64,000 nt of DNA from Enoplolaimus lenunculus (GCA_030248215.1 JASANG010003356.1:249007-313006); one strand, 5' to 3'. Counted from the first letter of the stretch, positions 14,101-29,100 are shown. A program made the numbers and translations. Notes: generated by a model not told the origin, from the letters alone.

Positions 14101-17100
14101 CCGGAATTACATTTACCGGACCGGAACCGGAATTTAAAAAACTTCCAGAAAACGGAACCGGAAAATGAAAAAACATGCCACCCAACAGTTAGTTTTAATT
14201 TTTTTACAATACTATTGTGGAAATAACCCTATTTGGAGAGATTCCGATTCCGCTTCCGACAAAATCTCGTTCCGGTTGCAACCCTGGCGTTTATCGTTCA
14301 AAATTTAAAAACTGTTTATTTATTATATTTTGCTATTTTTAGGTTCCGTTGTTTATTTCATTGCAACGCGTTAACTCAAATGCAGAAATTCAATTTGAAC
14401 AGCTCGTTTACAACGCTGAGCTTGGTCTGGGGTCGGCTTACTTTGATACAGTACTGCGTGCGAAAGTAAGTTGTTTTAGTTTCAAAAAATTTGCCTTCAA
14501 TCAAAGTTTACCTAATCGTTATAGTCAATTTGGTTCATGTTACCTCAGAGTGGATGATGTATACTTCAACAAGAGTGTGCAACTGTGCATATCCTGTGTG
14601 GAAAAGAATGTACCCGGAACGAGTTGCGTTTTTGCCCCATCCTCCTTTTATTTAGAGAGGGGTACAACCTGTGCGAATCATGACACTTTATGTATTTTGC
14701 AACAAAAATTGTTCCGCTTGTAGTTTAATTTAGGACTATTGCATGTGACAGAAACCCCTTCTCTAAACAAAGAGGGGGGTCGGGACGGCCAAAACCGCAA
14801 CGACCGGTGGTACATTTTGTACCATGCGGACCCCAAAAACTGGCACACTCTTGTATTATGCACTCTTGATGTTACTAAAAGGGAGCAGCACTGGGAAACA
14901 GTGTGAGACTGGTGGTCTTAAAAACTGGAGTGAATATACTTTTAGGCTTAGAGGTTGTTGTCCACTTTGCCCCTCCGGCGGAATTTTAAGGTATAAAATT
15001 ACACAAGGGTTGCGCTATTCTTGACGTCCGGCGCCGTACGTCACCGTTCGTACCATAAGTTATCGTATGTGAGGTACTTGCGTACGATACAGCGCGGTGA
15101 CGGACGGCACCGGACGTCAACAAAAGTATAGCGCAACCTTAAGTCTTGTTTTATTCTACGTTACTGTATTTTCTATTTTCAGGCATACATACCTGGTGAG
15201 CTAAATGCAAGACTATGGTACATTGCAAATGATGAAAGCGGCTTCTTTGATGTCGATAACAGTACTGGCGTTGTTATTGTTCGAAAGCATGTAACCAAAG
15301 ATTATGTTAACCAAACGTAAGTTGTCTTTTACAGTTTTATAAACTGTAAGGCCCATGTAAAGATCAGAGGCGGAACGTTCTTTTGTGGGACTGTAATAGA
15401 GTAAGCTTTAAGCTTTGGACTAATTTTTTGCTTGGCTTAGGCTTAGGCTTAGGCTTAAAGTTAGGAATTAACACATTCTTATGCTTAGGCTTAGGCTTAG
15501 GCTTAAGCATAGGAATAAACTCATTCTTACGCTTAGGTTTAGGCTTAGGTTTAGAAATATGCTTATAATACTGTTCCGCCCCTGTTCTTTACATTGGCCA
15601 ACTGTAAAAACAGTTGTTACTATTAATCTTATCATTCATCACATGAATGTCACAAACCTGAAATTGTGTTGTATTTTAAATAATTTTGTCTCAGAAGGTT
15701 CGGAACTCTATGAAATCGGGAATAAACAGCATTAATGTGGAATGCCAGTAGGCCGGATTTCGCTCAAGCAATGTAGTTCCACTACGACTGGTTTAATATA
15801 TGTTGCATCAAGAGATGATCATGATGCATACTTCAACAAGAGTATGCAACTCAAATGAAGAATGTACCCGGCACGTGTTGCGTTTTTGGCCAACCCTTCC
15901 TTATTTAGAGGGGGTACAACCGGTACGAACCATGGTACTTTATGTATGCGGCGGTTAACATGCGTCCCTTATAGTTTAGTTTAGGGGTATTCATGTGATA
16001 GCGACCCCATCTAAACAAGGGGTGACGGCCAAAAACGCACAGCCCGGTGGTACATTTTGTACCATGCGGAACCCCTAGAGTTGCGCACTCTTGTATCATG
16101 CACTCTTGGTTGTATTAAGTTATTAAGTTTCTTTACCAAAATACGCCTTACTACGAAAAAAAGGGGTTGCAACAAAAATTATTGTGACATGGTTTAAACA
16201 TTCCGAACCCTTTCAATACTAATAGACCTGCTTAATAATAACAAATCTGCATGATACGAGAGTATGCAACTCTTGAGATTCCGCATGGTACAAAATGTGC
16301 AACCAGGGGATGCGTTCTTGGCTGTCCCTCTTTAATTAGAGGGGGGCCGCTACTCGATATCCGATGCAATACCCCTACCTTAAACTATAAGGAAAGCACT
16401 TTCGACGCCAAATACGTACAGTGCCGTGGTTCGCACAAGTTGCACCCCCTGTTCTAAATAAGGGGATGTAGGCCAAAAACGCAACATCCGCTGGATATAT
16501 TCATTTCTACACCGGATGTACTCAGTTGCACACTCTTGTTAAACGAGTCATCGACTCTTGATATAAAAAATTACAGTAATAATTGTTTTTAGAATAACAA
16601 TTTATGTTATTGCATCGGACAATCCAGGGGTTATACGCGAGAAACCGGCGTTTGCAGAAATCAATATTCATATCAGCGTAAGTATAGAACATCTTTTAGC
16701 GCAGCTGTCGTTAGAATGCTTGTATTTAACCTGGGCCGTGTGCTTTAACAACCCTCAAACCCCTCGATTCGTAGGGTCTGACATGCAACACCGCCATGTA
16801 GGCCAATCTGCTATTCAGGTCAATTACCAATTGGCCTAGGCAAATCTGCTATTAGAAGCAAATAGCAGTTTGGCATAGGCCAAATTGTAATTGTGAGATT
16901 CGCAAAACAACAGTGATGTAATACCAACTCAGATTTTGTTAACGGTATTGCGGCTGTCTAAATAATCAAATTTGATTGGTGCATAAATCCAATAGCAGTT
17001 TAGTCCAGGCCACACTGAGATTACATCAAATAGCAGATTGGCCTAGACCAACTAGTAATTAGCCTGAATAGCAGATTGACCCACGACTTACGGACAAAAT

Positions 17101-20100
17101 TTAGTTTTGAAATCTGCCCTGCTCAGAAGTAAAGATTTTGACAAGCTTGAATACAATACATGAGTTTGGCTTGTTGCTCGCTTTACTCATTAACGTTCCC
17201 TGTTACATGTGGTACTGAAAGTTTAAAACAAAACGATGCAACAACCGATATTTGACAAACAATGGATGGATCAAGCGGTGAGCCAAGGAACCACGTATCT
17301 TAATCGAACCAGGCAGAAGTAAAAATTTTTTTTCCTGATCGACGACTTTAAGCCTTAGCTTATGCTTAAACGGTTAAAGCACTTTAATACTTGCGTCATG
17401 CTTTTATTCACTACGTCAAACCTTAAGGGTTGCGCTATACTTTTTTTGACGTCCGGCACCGTCCGTCAGAATGCGTCACAAGTACAGCGCTGCCGGTCAC
17501 CATGCGTCACCCGTACGGCGCCGTGCGTCACCGTGCGATATCGTACGTAAATATCTCACGTACGATAACGTACGGTACGAGCGGTGACGGACGGCGCCGT
17601 ACGGGTGATGGACGTCGACGGACGGCGCCTTACGGGGGACGGACGGTGACGGACGGCGCCTTACGGGGAACGGACGGTGACGGACGGCGCCGTATGGGGG
17701 ACGGACGGTGACGGACGGCGCCGGACGTCGTGTATAGCGCAACCCTGACAGTTATCAGTTTAACGTTGAGTTCAGTGGCAAAAATACATCTTTATTGAGT
17801 TGAGTGGCTTACCGTTCATTGTCAGCTATGACTTTAGCCACAGTTTCAAATATCCCTTGTGAACACAGTCTGGGGCATCGTTGCCAAATCGGCAACAAAC
17901 CGACCCGTAGACAGAGATCACCTTGCCCGACGGCTAAAAATATTAAAAACCGGCATACAAAGGGTTCAGATGACTTGCAAAGCGAGGCTGAAACTTGCAT
18001 ACGCGTCGGCCAAAAACGTTTCTATAAAATAGAAGTTGATTCAATATTTTGTTATCTTCAATTTAGTGATTAGGTTTTGTTTTAGGAATTGGTTCAAACT
18101 GGCTCTACACCTTCGTTTGATTCGAAAAATTACTACATTCAAATGTCACCGAAAACAGCGCAGGGTACAGTTGAGTCTAAACTCAATTTGCAATATATTC
18201 CGGTGTCGGTTAGGGTGGCGCAATAGTTTGTTTTTGTTGCCTAATGTCATTCAGTGCCATCCGGCATCGGTTGTTGCCTTTCTGGCACATGTAAAGATCC
18301 GGGGCGGAACGTTTTTCTGTGGGACTGCAATAGAGTAAGCTTTAAGCTTTGGACTAATTTTTGTGCTTGGCTTAGGCTTAGGCTTAGGCTTAGGAATATG
18401 CTCATTCTTACACATAGGCTAGGCTAGGAATAGAATGTCAGGAGGAGAGCAGAGGGAAAACCCGTAAGGGCAATCACAATACGGAGACCACCCCCCCCCC
18501 CCCCCCCCATCGTTTGGCTTGAGAGTTTTTTCAACTGGTCTCATAGTGCGGCATCGTTCATTATGAATTTCTGGATCCGAAACTGTCCGTTTAGGTTCGC
18601 CTTTGAATACAATGGTTTACAAGTTTAGGCTTAGGCAAACAATTAGGCGTTGATAAGCTTTTTGCTAAGCTTAAACCTATTTATCAAGGGCGTGCATACA
18701 AAACGCCATTTCAGGCGACATCATTAGTCGGGTTCAAATATCACAAGAAGCATTCGATGCCAGCGTCTTGACTCAAGATTCTACCGGTGGACAGTATCCG
18801 GTTAATTATACTCTGTCGTCTGGGGGTGACGGCCTGTTCAGTGTTGATGTTATGACCGGTGATATTGTATTCGAAGGGGGTGATGTGCCTATAGATAAAA
18901 CCATTGTATTAACGGTAGGTTGATAACATATTTTTTTGCAATAGATTGGCAATAGGATTAATGGGAATGTCCAGTAATCCGCAATACTTTATGCGTATAC
19001 CATCAGGATCGCAACCTGGATTCCACTTCGGTTTACTGTAGTTTTATATAAAGTAGATTTTTTATTTCACAGAAAGTTGTGGGATACTGTATTCCACTAT
19101 CTCACCCTTTGTATACTGGTTTGGTCATCAGTCCACTTTTCAGTCAAGTTTCCATCTTGCACCAGGACACAGAAGCCAGTACTCTTCAATGACCATTACC
19201 CACCCACAACAGCCTTGAGTTTAAAAAGATAATTAGGTGGTGTACGCATGATATTGTAGAAATTGCATATTAACGTTGTGATAGCAAACTATTAAAACGT
19301 CAGCGCCAATGTTGTAACTATTGATAGGCACCGGATATCCGGATATGAAAAATATCCGGATATGTATCCGAAATGAAACGTGTATCTGGATATGAATAGG
19401 ATACTGATTTGGCAAAATATCCAAAGGTCAGTTATATTTCGTTCTAAGTCCAGTGTTCTTTATGTCTCTGTTTAGGGCTCATATTCTCAAATGCGTATAG
19501 CACCTATTATCAATTAGAGACAGGTTTTCAAACTGGCAAACATCTGCAATTGCATACTCCAAAATTGGTATAGAAGTAGGACAAATCAACCGAGAACAAT
19601 GTGTTGAAACTCGAACCTCACCATGCGCTGGTACCAAAGTTACAATACCTATCTCCAACCAGTGATAGGTGCTACTCATATTTGAGAATATGGGTTTAGG
19701 GTTGAATTGCTCAAAAAACTATCTTTCGATATTTTAGCCCATGTCAAGATCAGTGACGGAACGTTTTTCTGTGGGACTAGAAATGAGTAAGCTTAATCTT
19801 TAGACTTATTTTTTTTGCTTGGCTAAGGCTTAGGCTTAGGTGTAAGCTTAGGCATAAGAATGGAATATGCATATAATACTGATCAGCCCCTGTTCTTTAC
19901 ATTGGCCGAAATTTTTAAAGAACGTAACCACCCCTTTTCAAACTGCTGGCCACATCCTGAACATCGTCAATGTTATAATGTTATATTTTAGGTGTTAGCT
20001 TCTGATTACGGTATGTCAACCACACTTGACATTGCTCGAGTTTACATTCAAACGCCAACAAAAATGATTGGAACTCAACGTCCACAAATCGTACATCCGC

Positions 20101-23100
20101 CGTCGAACGCCGCTTATGCGTTGAATAAAGGTATCATTCATTGAGCTTAAATAACATGCGCATATAACCGCTAGCGGATCCAGACCGGGGGGCGGGGGAG
20201 GGTGCGTACACCCCCCGTTAAAATTTTTTCTGTGTTAAAATGATGAGGTCTCTACCTTACGTTTTTTGCGTTTCATAAACATTTTCCAGCTCGCCCGCCC
20301 GTCAAAAATTTTTAGATCCGCCTCCCCGTAGAACTTCACCTAAAAACTTGTTTAAAGTAACCGTTTAGATGGAACTAACTGATTTTTAGGTACATGAGCA
20401 TTAAGTGGTGCATAGGCATATCCATGACCACGTAAAACGTTAGTTAAGTTTACCCGTTGCACTGCTCACAGAGTGTGTATTGCTCGTACATTATTGTATT
20501 TAGTTGCTCATAGTATACTCTATGAGTCACTGAAGGGGTTTAAATTTGATTTATTTTTGCATTCGTTTCATTTGTATATTTAGGTATATAGTAACCATGT
20601 TCGACTCTCAAACAAATTTATAAAAATAATAATTTCAGATGAAAACGTCAACAACTATTACATTGATACAATCACTGCGTTGGATTCGGATGCAAATCAG
20701 TTAACATTTGACGTAGAAGCAGTTATGGTCTACTATGCGAATGGTGGGCGCAAGGAAGACTTTACTGATAAACTTAAGGTAAACGACCCTTAATAACAGT
20801 CTTAAGCTTAAATTGTGAGCATATCACCTCACGGTTGTTTGGAGTGTCTGCTAATCCTAATAGGTATATTTCGTATTTCAAATCCAAATTAGAAATGGAT
20901 TCATTGTCAATATTATAACTTAGCTGAGAGTCCACCTTATATGCTAAGATTGTTTCAATAGTTCATCTATATTATTTAAGCTCGAATGCCCCATATACGT
21001 ATTTTGGACACCGTTCTAACACAGAATAAAATCATATAATCATGTATAATTAATTTTAATTAACGCAATTCTATACGTTTACAGAGTGAAAAGTTTACAG
21101 TGTCTTCTTGTGTAATTTGGTATTTACGACAGGTTCACTAGGTTTAAGGTTGCGCTATACTTTTGTTGACGTGTGGCACCGTCCGTCCCGTGCGGTATCG
21201 TACGCAAATAACTCATGCACCTTACCGCATGGTGACGGACGGCGCTGTACAAATGATGGACGTCGTCGGACGTCATTTATAGCGCAACCCTTTTAGTCTT
21301 GCTTTATAGCAAACATGCTGAACATATGCCAAACCCATCACAGAACGAAAGTTGCACATACGTACAACTACGTTTACTAGTTTATTTCTATTAGCGGAAT
21401 TTTATAACTAGTGTCATGTGGTCGAAATCACTTGGCTCAATGTGTCGAATTTCAACTAAATTTTCAACGTGTTTGTTCCAAAATAGCCACACTTTATATA
21501 TTGCTAACTGGTGATAGGTGCAACACACAACTGAGAATACCTGCCAAGACTATTAATTATATGAATCGGTATTTTTAATATTAATATTTTTTTATTTCAA
21601 GTCGAGATTCGAATTGGTTCCTTGTGGTCGAAATTACGGCGAAGACTGTGTCAATATTCCAACAAAATTTTCAACCCCAACCGCTCGAGTACAACACTAT
21701 CAAGCAGCGTATTCAGCAAACGTATATGCATTTGGTCCGTTTCCACCGAACGCACTTGCGATCCGTGTAATTGTTCGAGTGACTGACGAATTCAATTTAC
21801 GTACTGAGGACGAAGCTACAAGTAACGTTGGAGTGACTTGCAACACAATCACCAATGGGGATAATCATCGGGTGCCTCCCCGCACTGGTGCATCCAAACA
21901 GTGGCCATCAAACAGTAGGCCTGCCAACAGGAATCATTGCAAAGTTTCCGTATTAAGATTTAGCACTAAAATTGCGTTTGGCTTCTTTCTCGTTTCGCTC
22001 GCGAATTTTTTCACAATTGGATTAGCAAGTAGTTGTCTTTTTATTGGCATCTTCGTCTTGTAGGAGTAAAATATTTGGATTACGTTTAAACGCATACTTC
22101 TAGTATATTTTTTACTTCAAGTTCAAATTTTTCATATTTGAATATATTTTCAAATTTTTCATATTTGAATATATTTCCAAAATTTCTCATATTTGAATAT
22201 ATTTCCAAAATTTCTCATATTTAATATATTTTCAAAATTTTCATATTTGAATATATTTTCAAATTTTTCATATTTTAATATATTTCCAAAATTTTTCATA
22301 TTTGAATATATTTCCAAAATTTCTCATATTTGAATATATTTTCAAATTTTTCATATTTGAGTATATTTCCAAAGTTTTTCATATTTGAATATATTTCCAA
22401 AATTTTTCATATTTGAATATATTTCCAAAATTTTTTATATTTGAATAGATTTCCAAAATTTCTCATATTTAAATATATTTTCAAATTTTTCATATTTTAA
22501 TATATTTTCAAATCTTTCATATTTGAATATATTTCCAAAATTTTTCATATTTGAATATATTTTCAAATTTTTCATATTTGAATATATTTTCAAATTTTTC
22601 ATATTTGAATAAATTTTCAACTTATTGTAATATTCAGCTCAAATTTACTTCTGTAAATTTCAGCCAGCCTTCTTGTGTATTTCGGCAAAAGCGATGTTAG
22701 TCTTGGCAGCATTACTGGTGACGGATTTCAATTTGTTCCCGAGGGACCGTATCATTCGACCATTGCTGAAAATGAACCCGAGGGAGCGTACGTTTATCAA
22801 ATATTTACCTGGCCATTAACTCCCGCATCTAATAGCCAATCAGAATCGACCAGCACCAACGAAGCAACCAATAGCGGCGCGACAAGCGGAGTCGAATATC
22901 AACTTGGTGAACCGAGTTCATTTTTCACAATTGATAATTCAGGTAAGCCATTTTTGATAAGTAGCGAATTTAGTGCAGATCCAGGTCGTATGCAAGTGTG
23001 ATAGAAGGAATATATCCAGTGCCGGAGCAGGCAGGGGTGGGGACTCCCAGCAAATTCCAGGGTGGGGCTCCCAAACTCGCGAGCGAAACGAGCGAGAAGC

Positions 23101-26076
23101 CAGACGCATTTTTTAAACTTAAGCGGTTTTTGTTTCAACCGGTTAGGGTGGGGGCCCCTTTAGGGGTGGGGCACTCCAAATGGGGTATATGGGGGTGGCT
23201 GCTCGGGCCCTGAATATATCCACTCGGAATTTCTGAAAAGACACCAAAAAGGCACTTTTACGGGCTGTAGAATAACCGGCAGATATCAAAATTTATTCTC
23301 TCTCCCTATGTTCGCTCGCAACAACCCGGTTAAATGGCTACGCCTCTGGTGCAAGTCCATAGTTCGCCCAGCCACTAAACCATTTGCCTTTTAAATCGAC
23401 GCCTTTGTCAATGTCTTGGCCTAAGCGTAAGCCATGGATCGGGAGTGGTTAAGACCTAAGTCTATGCCTTATCTTTAACGTAAGCCTTAACCTAAAATGT
23501 GAATAGTGTACTGAAACAGAGTTGTATGCCACAGTAACTTTTTAGTTCATACATTAAGAATATTTGAGCATCGTTAAGTTTGCGCCATACTTTAATACTC
23601 TGCTGAATACCGCCGCGCGCCGTCAAAAGCCGCCACACGCCGCCGCACTCCGATGCGCGCCATCAGGCGATGCTATGCGTAGCTAACCAAAATCGCGGCA
23701 AAATGTATTTGGGTGGACCTTAGACTTGGCCCAGATACGCGGATGACCGTTAATTATGTTTTACGTTTGTTTGTTACAGGTTTAATCACCCTCAAACGGC
23801 CGTTGGACTACGAGTTTATTCCGTCGCACACAATATCGATATTGGCTCGAAACCTGCAGACTAAACAAAAACTCAATACAACGCTACGAATTTCAGTGCT
23901 CAATCAAAATGATCATGTGCCGGAGTTTGATCAGGTATGTGATTTTGTCGACGCCTTAAATGCGTTTATTCTAAGGTTCGTATTCTCAAATGCGTATAGC
24001 AACTGTCAACATCAACCGATGAGTGTTCGAAACTGGCATTGAAAAGTTTTTGCATATTTGAGCTTTCCGTGACCTCCCGTGATCATTTTAAACCAAAATT
24101 TATATTTATAAAAAAATTTGATTTCAATCAAGGAAATTCTAACTTAAATATTTTTAATAAAAAATATATAAAATAAATAAATAAACAAATAAACAAATAA
24201 ATAAATAAATAAATAAATAAATATATTAGTTTTAATATTTGTAAATAGCGTTTGCCGCTAGCGCAGAAGATTGGCGTTTGATCTTGCCGAATTTTTTGAT
24301 TTTTATCCTCCTAAACATTTTGAATTTTAGAATTTCTATGAATTCAACATTGTTGAAAATACACAAATTGGTCATACACTCGGATCGGTGAAAGCAATTG
24401 ATAGCGATGGAGACAAAGTGACATATGCGCTAATTGGTAACAATACTGATAAGTTTGATATTGATGAACAAGTAAGTCGTTTCATAGCTTAAAAGTTTTC
24501 GAACACAGATTTCTGATCTGACCAACTCAAAAAAATAACAGTTTCAAATTTTGGCTTGTTTTGTTCGTCACATCTTTATAATTAATTACTTATCAGATTA
24601 GTCAAATTAGGTAATTGAACATCAATTACTAATCTCAAACAAATTGAATTAGACAGTAACTTTATGGCCAATGTTACGTTTATCGCCGTAACAGTAGATC
24701 AGGCGTATTCCTAAGCCTAAGCGTTGCAAAAACGGTTTCTTAAACATAAGCCTAAGCCTAAGCAAAAATGTAGTCTAGAAAGTAAGCCTACTGTTTTACA
24801 GACCCACCACAAACCGGGACGGTCGTAAAAGTAACATGGGCCCATGGTGACAGTAAACTTTTGTTCGAGTTTAAAGTAGAAATGTTTGTTAAAATGGCTT
24901 TTGGGTATGTTTCAGGGTCGGATAACCATTGCAGCGGCTCTCGATCGAGAAACTGAAGACGTTTATTATTTGTATATCCGGGCACAAGATAATGCTCAAC
25001 AGAATGCCGTTCAGCAACAGGCAGTTGTTCCGGTATGAATTGAGCTGGGGGGGCGTCCTTTTGGGGGCCAAACTAAGGAAACGCAGAGCCCGAGCCCGGC
25101 CACGTAGCGAAAGGCGGTCAGGGAGACTGGACTTTAGCGAAGAAAAAGTAATCCCGCCATATTAAGGCACATTCTGAGCTTGAGATTAAGAGTATGCATA
25201 GCAAAATTTTTCGCACGGCAAGACCGGTGGTGTATATGTTGGTCATCTGCCCCCAGCTCTGTCAACACCTCTACACTGCAAAAAATGGTGAGTCAAATTG
25301 ACTCTGTTTGAAATAGGCTTTTCCGAACTACACAAACAGAGTCAAAATTCGACTGCGCCAGATTCAAATTGAGTCGAAGTTTGACTCAGTTTGTGTAGTC
25401 AAGAAAAACCTATTTCCGAGAGAGTCAATTTGACGCACCAGTTTTTGCAGTGTACTGAGCGCAGCTGGCTTGTAGTCATTGTACCTACTTTATACCGGTC
25501 TATTTCAGGTTATCGTTAACGTTCTCGACGAAAATGACAATGTGCCCAAATTCGTAAAACAAGCATACTCAGCTGCAATTGTTGAAAATACACCGCCTCG
25601 AACGCAAATTATGCAAATCACCGCTTCTGATGTCGATGCCGATATGAATGGTCAGATTCAATACAGTTTGAAAAATGTTCCTGATATCTTGAAAGGTTCG
25701 CTAATAAAACTTGAAATCTGGCAGGGTTGGGAAAATTTACTGAATTATGATTGAATGTGGACACCAGTAGCGGATCCATGATGGGATAAGGGATGTATCT
25801 GACCCACCAGGATCTAAAACTGAGAAAAAACAAAAGAACGAACAAACAAGCTAATGTGCAAATAAGCAAGGAAACAAACAAATAAACAAACAAAATAAAA
25901 CAAAGGCATATATTCTCACATGCGTACAGCACCTATCATCATTTAGCGATAGGTTTTCAAACTTACGAACATCTGCAATTGCAGAACTCAAACTTTGACA
26001 GAAAAGGCAAAACAAAAGCAAACACGCGCAAATGAAGCACCACGCGCGGTCAGCAGGACCCCCCCGGCGAGAAACA

Positions 26077-26111
<35 letters not shown>

Positions 26112-29100
26112 AAACAAACAAAACAACAAACATAATACATTGATCGATCGCAATTAATGCTTCCTGTTTATCATTTCAGGAGTGGTTCTAATTGATCCAA
26201 CAACAGGAGTACTATACACTGACAAGAGTATACTCGGCAAAGCTGGTACATATCGGTTCTCAGTATCGGCAGTTGACGGAGGTCATCGATCCGCCTTGGC
26301 TCCTGTTTATCTGACAATACGTCAAACATCCTCGTGTGCTCCTGTTTTCGTTTCACCTCCGGCAAATGAAACAGCGTTTACTGTGAATGAAGTAAGCGCT
26401 CGCCTACGGTTCGTCATACATTTACGCTTTTAGGCTTAGGAAACTAAAAACCACAGCCGGAAGGAAGATGAACCTAAATTTCACCCTTGACTGCGCGTTT
26501 CGGGTATTTCCACTGGTGTACAGTGGCATCAACCGTTGGTATAATTGTTGTTTTTGTTTCAGAAATCAAAAATTGGCAGCATTATAGCGCGTTTTAAAGC
26601 TTCTACGGTCGGCGAAGATTGCAATATCGAGTATGGCCTGTTGGATTCATCAGATACCGCCGGCGACCGACTGTTTGATGTTGACCGAATCACTGGTCAA
26701 CTGACAAACGTTGGTGTATTAGATCGAGAGTCACGAACCCGTCATTATGTATGTTTATTAATGTAAATTCTAAGTTAAGCAGTACCATATAGAGCCCTTC
26801 ACGAAAATTTTGCTGCGGAAGCGGTGGGGCTCGAACCCACGACGTACGGATCACCGGTCCGCTGCTCTAACCACTGAGAGGCTTACAAGTAAAGTCTCTA
26901 ATTATTCCTACAGAGCATAAATTTTGATTTGGGGGCAAAGCCCGGCATCTGCTAATTGTAAGTAGGTGGAATCCAAACAATTTTGTACACAGGGCGTGTA
27001 GAATTTCTCTAATATCAAAGTCATTAATGTTGCAGGAATTTTTTTTTAAATTAGAGGGGTGATGATGTTTCGTAGGGTGCGCCCCTGAGCCTCCGTGGCT
27101 GAAATATAACAATTTGTTTCTACAACAGGCCTGTAGTCGGCCCGGATATGGATTCGTTGTGCAAATATATAAAGTTTGGATTGCTTGTTATTACCGTTTG
27201 GCTACGTTTACGAGTGCCTCTATACTTTTGATGGACGTCCGGCGCCGTCCGTAATCATACGTCACCGTGCGGTATTGTACGTGAGTTACTCATTTACGAG
27301 ATAGCATATGGTGACGGACAGTGACCGACGACTCCGCACGACAAGCAAAACGCCACCCTTACGACAATTCATCACCCCGGCAACTTTTTGCCAGACACTG
27401 GCCTAAGCCCAAACACAAGCCTAAGCCTAAGTAAGCCTAAGCCTAAGCATATTGATCGGCGTCAAATTGCTGACTCGACGAGATTTCGGCGAACAAGTTA
27501 TCATTCGACGAGTTGTCGACCGACGAATTGTCCAATCATATGATCGTATATTTTCAGCTGCGAGTATATGCGCGTGCCAAGTCTTCTCAAGGTTTGCTTC
27601 AAGAAAATCGGTTGATTGCAGTTTATATCGATGATGTTGACGACAATAATCCTCAGTTTGTGGCACCGTTTCAAAATCACGGCAATTGTTCAGCGCCGTT
27701 CAGCGGCAAATCTTTGGGAAAATCCCTAAACTCTCGGCTGCAATGTCCATTAAACAACAATCAGGTTTGTTTTCCTGCAAACCAGTTCTCATAACATTCC
27801 AGGGAGATGAGAAATGCAGCGGCGTACCTAGAAAATTGGATTGGCGTGCGCATTCTACCAGGTCCATGTCTTGGGTTTCCACCGAAAAGTAGCAGTGACC
27901 TTGACGTTTGGCATGCTTTGCTAGTCCACGTGAACACGACATGAAGAAAATATCGCGAGTGAAAAGCTAAACGCCATCGTTCCATCACAATTCCGATTCC
28001 GGCTTAAATTCCGGCAAAATTTGACTTCCAGTTCCGATTCCGGCTGACTGCTGTTCCGATGCCGGAATTATGATTTTTCGGTTTGGGTTTTTAAGATGAT
28101 TGAACTTAGATTTTGTTTGTTTCGTTTTGTTTCGCTCATTTGCAATTATTCTGTTGGTTTTTTCTTAGTAAATATTCCGAGTTATTACGCGTATTCCGTC
28201 AGAAATATAAACAATTTTTACTGAAACTGTGAACAGTTACGAAAACAGGCATACTGCAACAAAAGTTACGTCGTTCACCTTTAACTTTATAATAGAATTA
28301 CTAAAACTTGATTCCGATTCCGATTCCGATAGAAAAATTTGATTCCGATTCCGTTTCCGCTTCTGACAAAATCTAGCTCCGGTTGGAACGTTGCTAAACG
28401 CTATCGCCTTTAGTTCCATACAAACCTTCAATTTGGTGTCTATGGGCGTTTAATATAAATTATGACGCACGAACTGATTCTGATTGGGGAGTCATGACCC
28501 CCTGCCACCCACCCTCTCGGTACGCTACTGGAGAAATGCTGGTTCAAACAAAATTAGGAGCTGCTTTATGTAGATGGTTTAAATGGACAGACAAACGAGG
28601 GCTAAAATGTTCCTAAAGGGGTTGATAATTTTTTATGCCCCCCAGGCACACTTCTGGATACAGGCCCATTTCACAGGGTTATTTGTTCCAAAAACGTAGA
28701 GCATTGTACTCATTTTTAACTTCAAACTTCCTGAGGTGAAATTTAATTCAATCTTATTTCAAAGTAAACAATACGACCAATTATTTTACGCTGCGTCAGA
28801 AATTGAAAAATAAATATTTTCAGAAATCCAATGGTCTGAAAGTTAGTGTCGTTGAAAACACTCCAATTGGCACACCAATACTACACGCGTTCGCTGTTGA
28901 TCCAGATTCGGGTGATAAAGGCAAAATTAATTACATGATTTTACGTAAGTGTCTGTAGGTTAAGGCTGAATCAGCAGTAGTCGATATTGCAATTTCGAAT
29001 TGCACACTATAACGAGACACTGTTCGAAGGGATTATTGTTGTACATTTGTTTTAGCAGAAGCTATGCTCAAAAAACTAAAAATTATTTCGCAGAAACAGC

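Noticed and set aside
17430-17742. Frames rich in DGRRRTGDGRRRT on both strands
   Set aside because: These come from the GC-rich tandem units of a family E element.
18165-18208. Longer version of cadherin exon 16, ending at the GTTAGG donor
   Set aside because: It gives phase 0, which puts exon 17 out of frame; ending at 18164 gives phase 1 and restores a normal EC repeat start.
25851-26153. 100-codon minus-strand frame with a poly-Phe run
   Set aside because: The run is the poly-A tract at 26080-26110 read backwards; the rest is intron.
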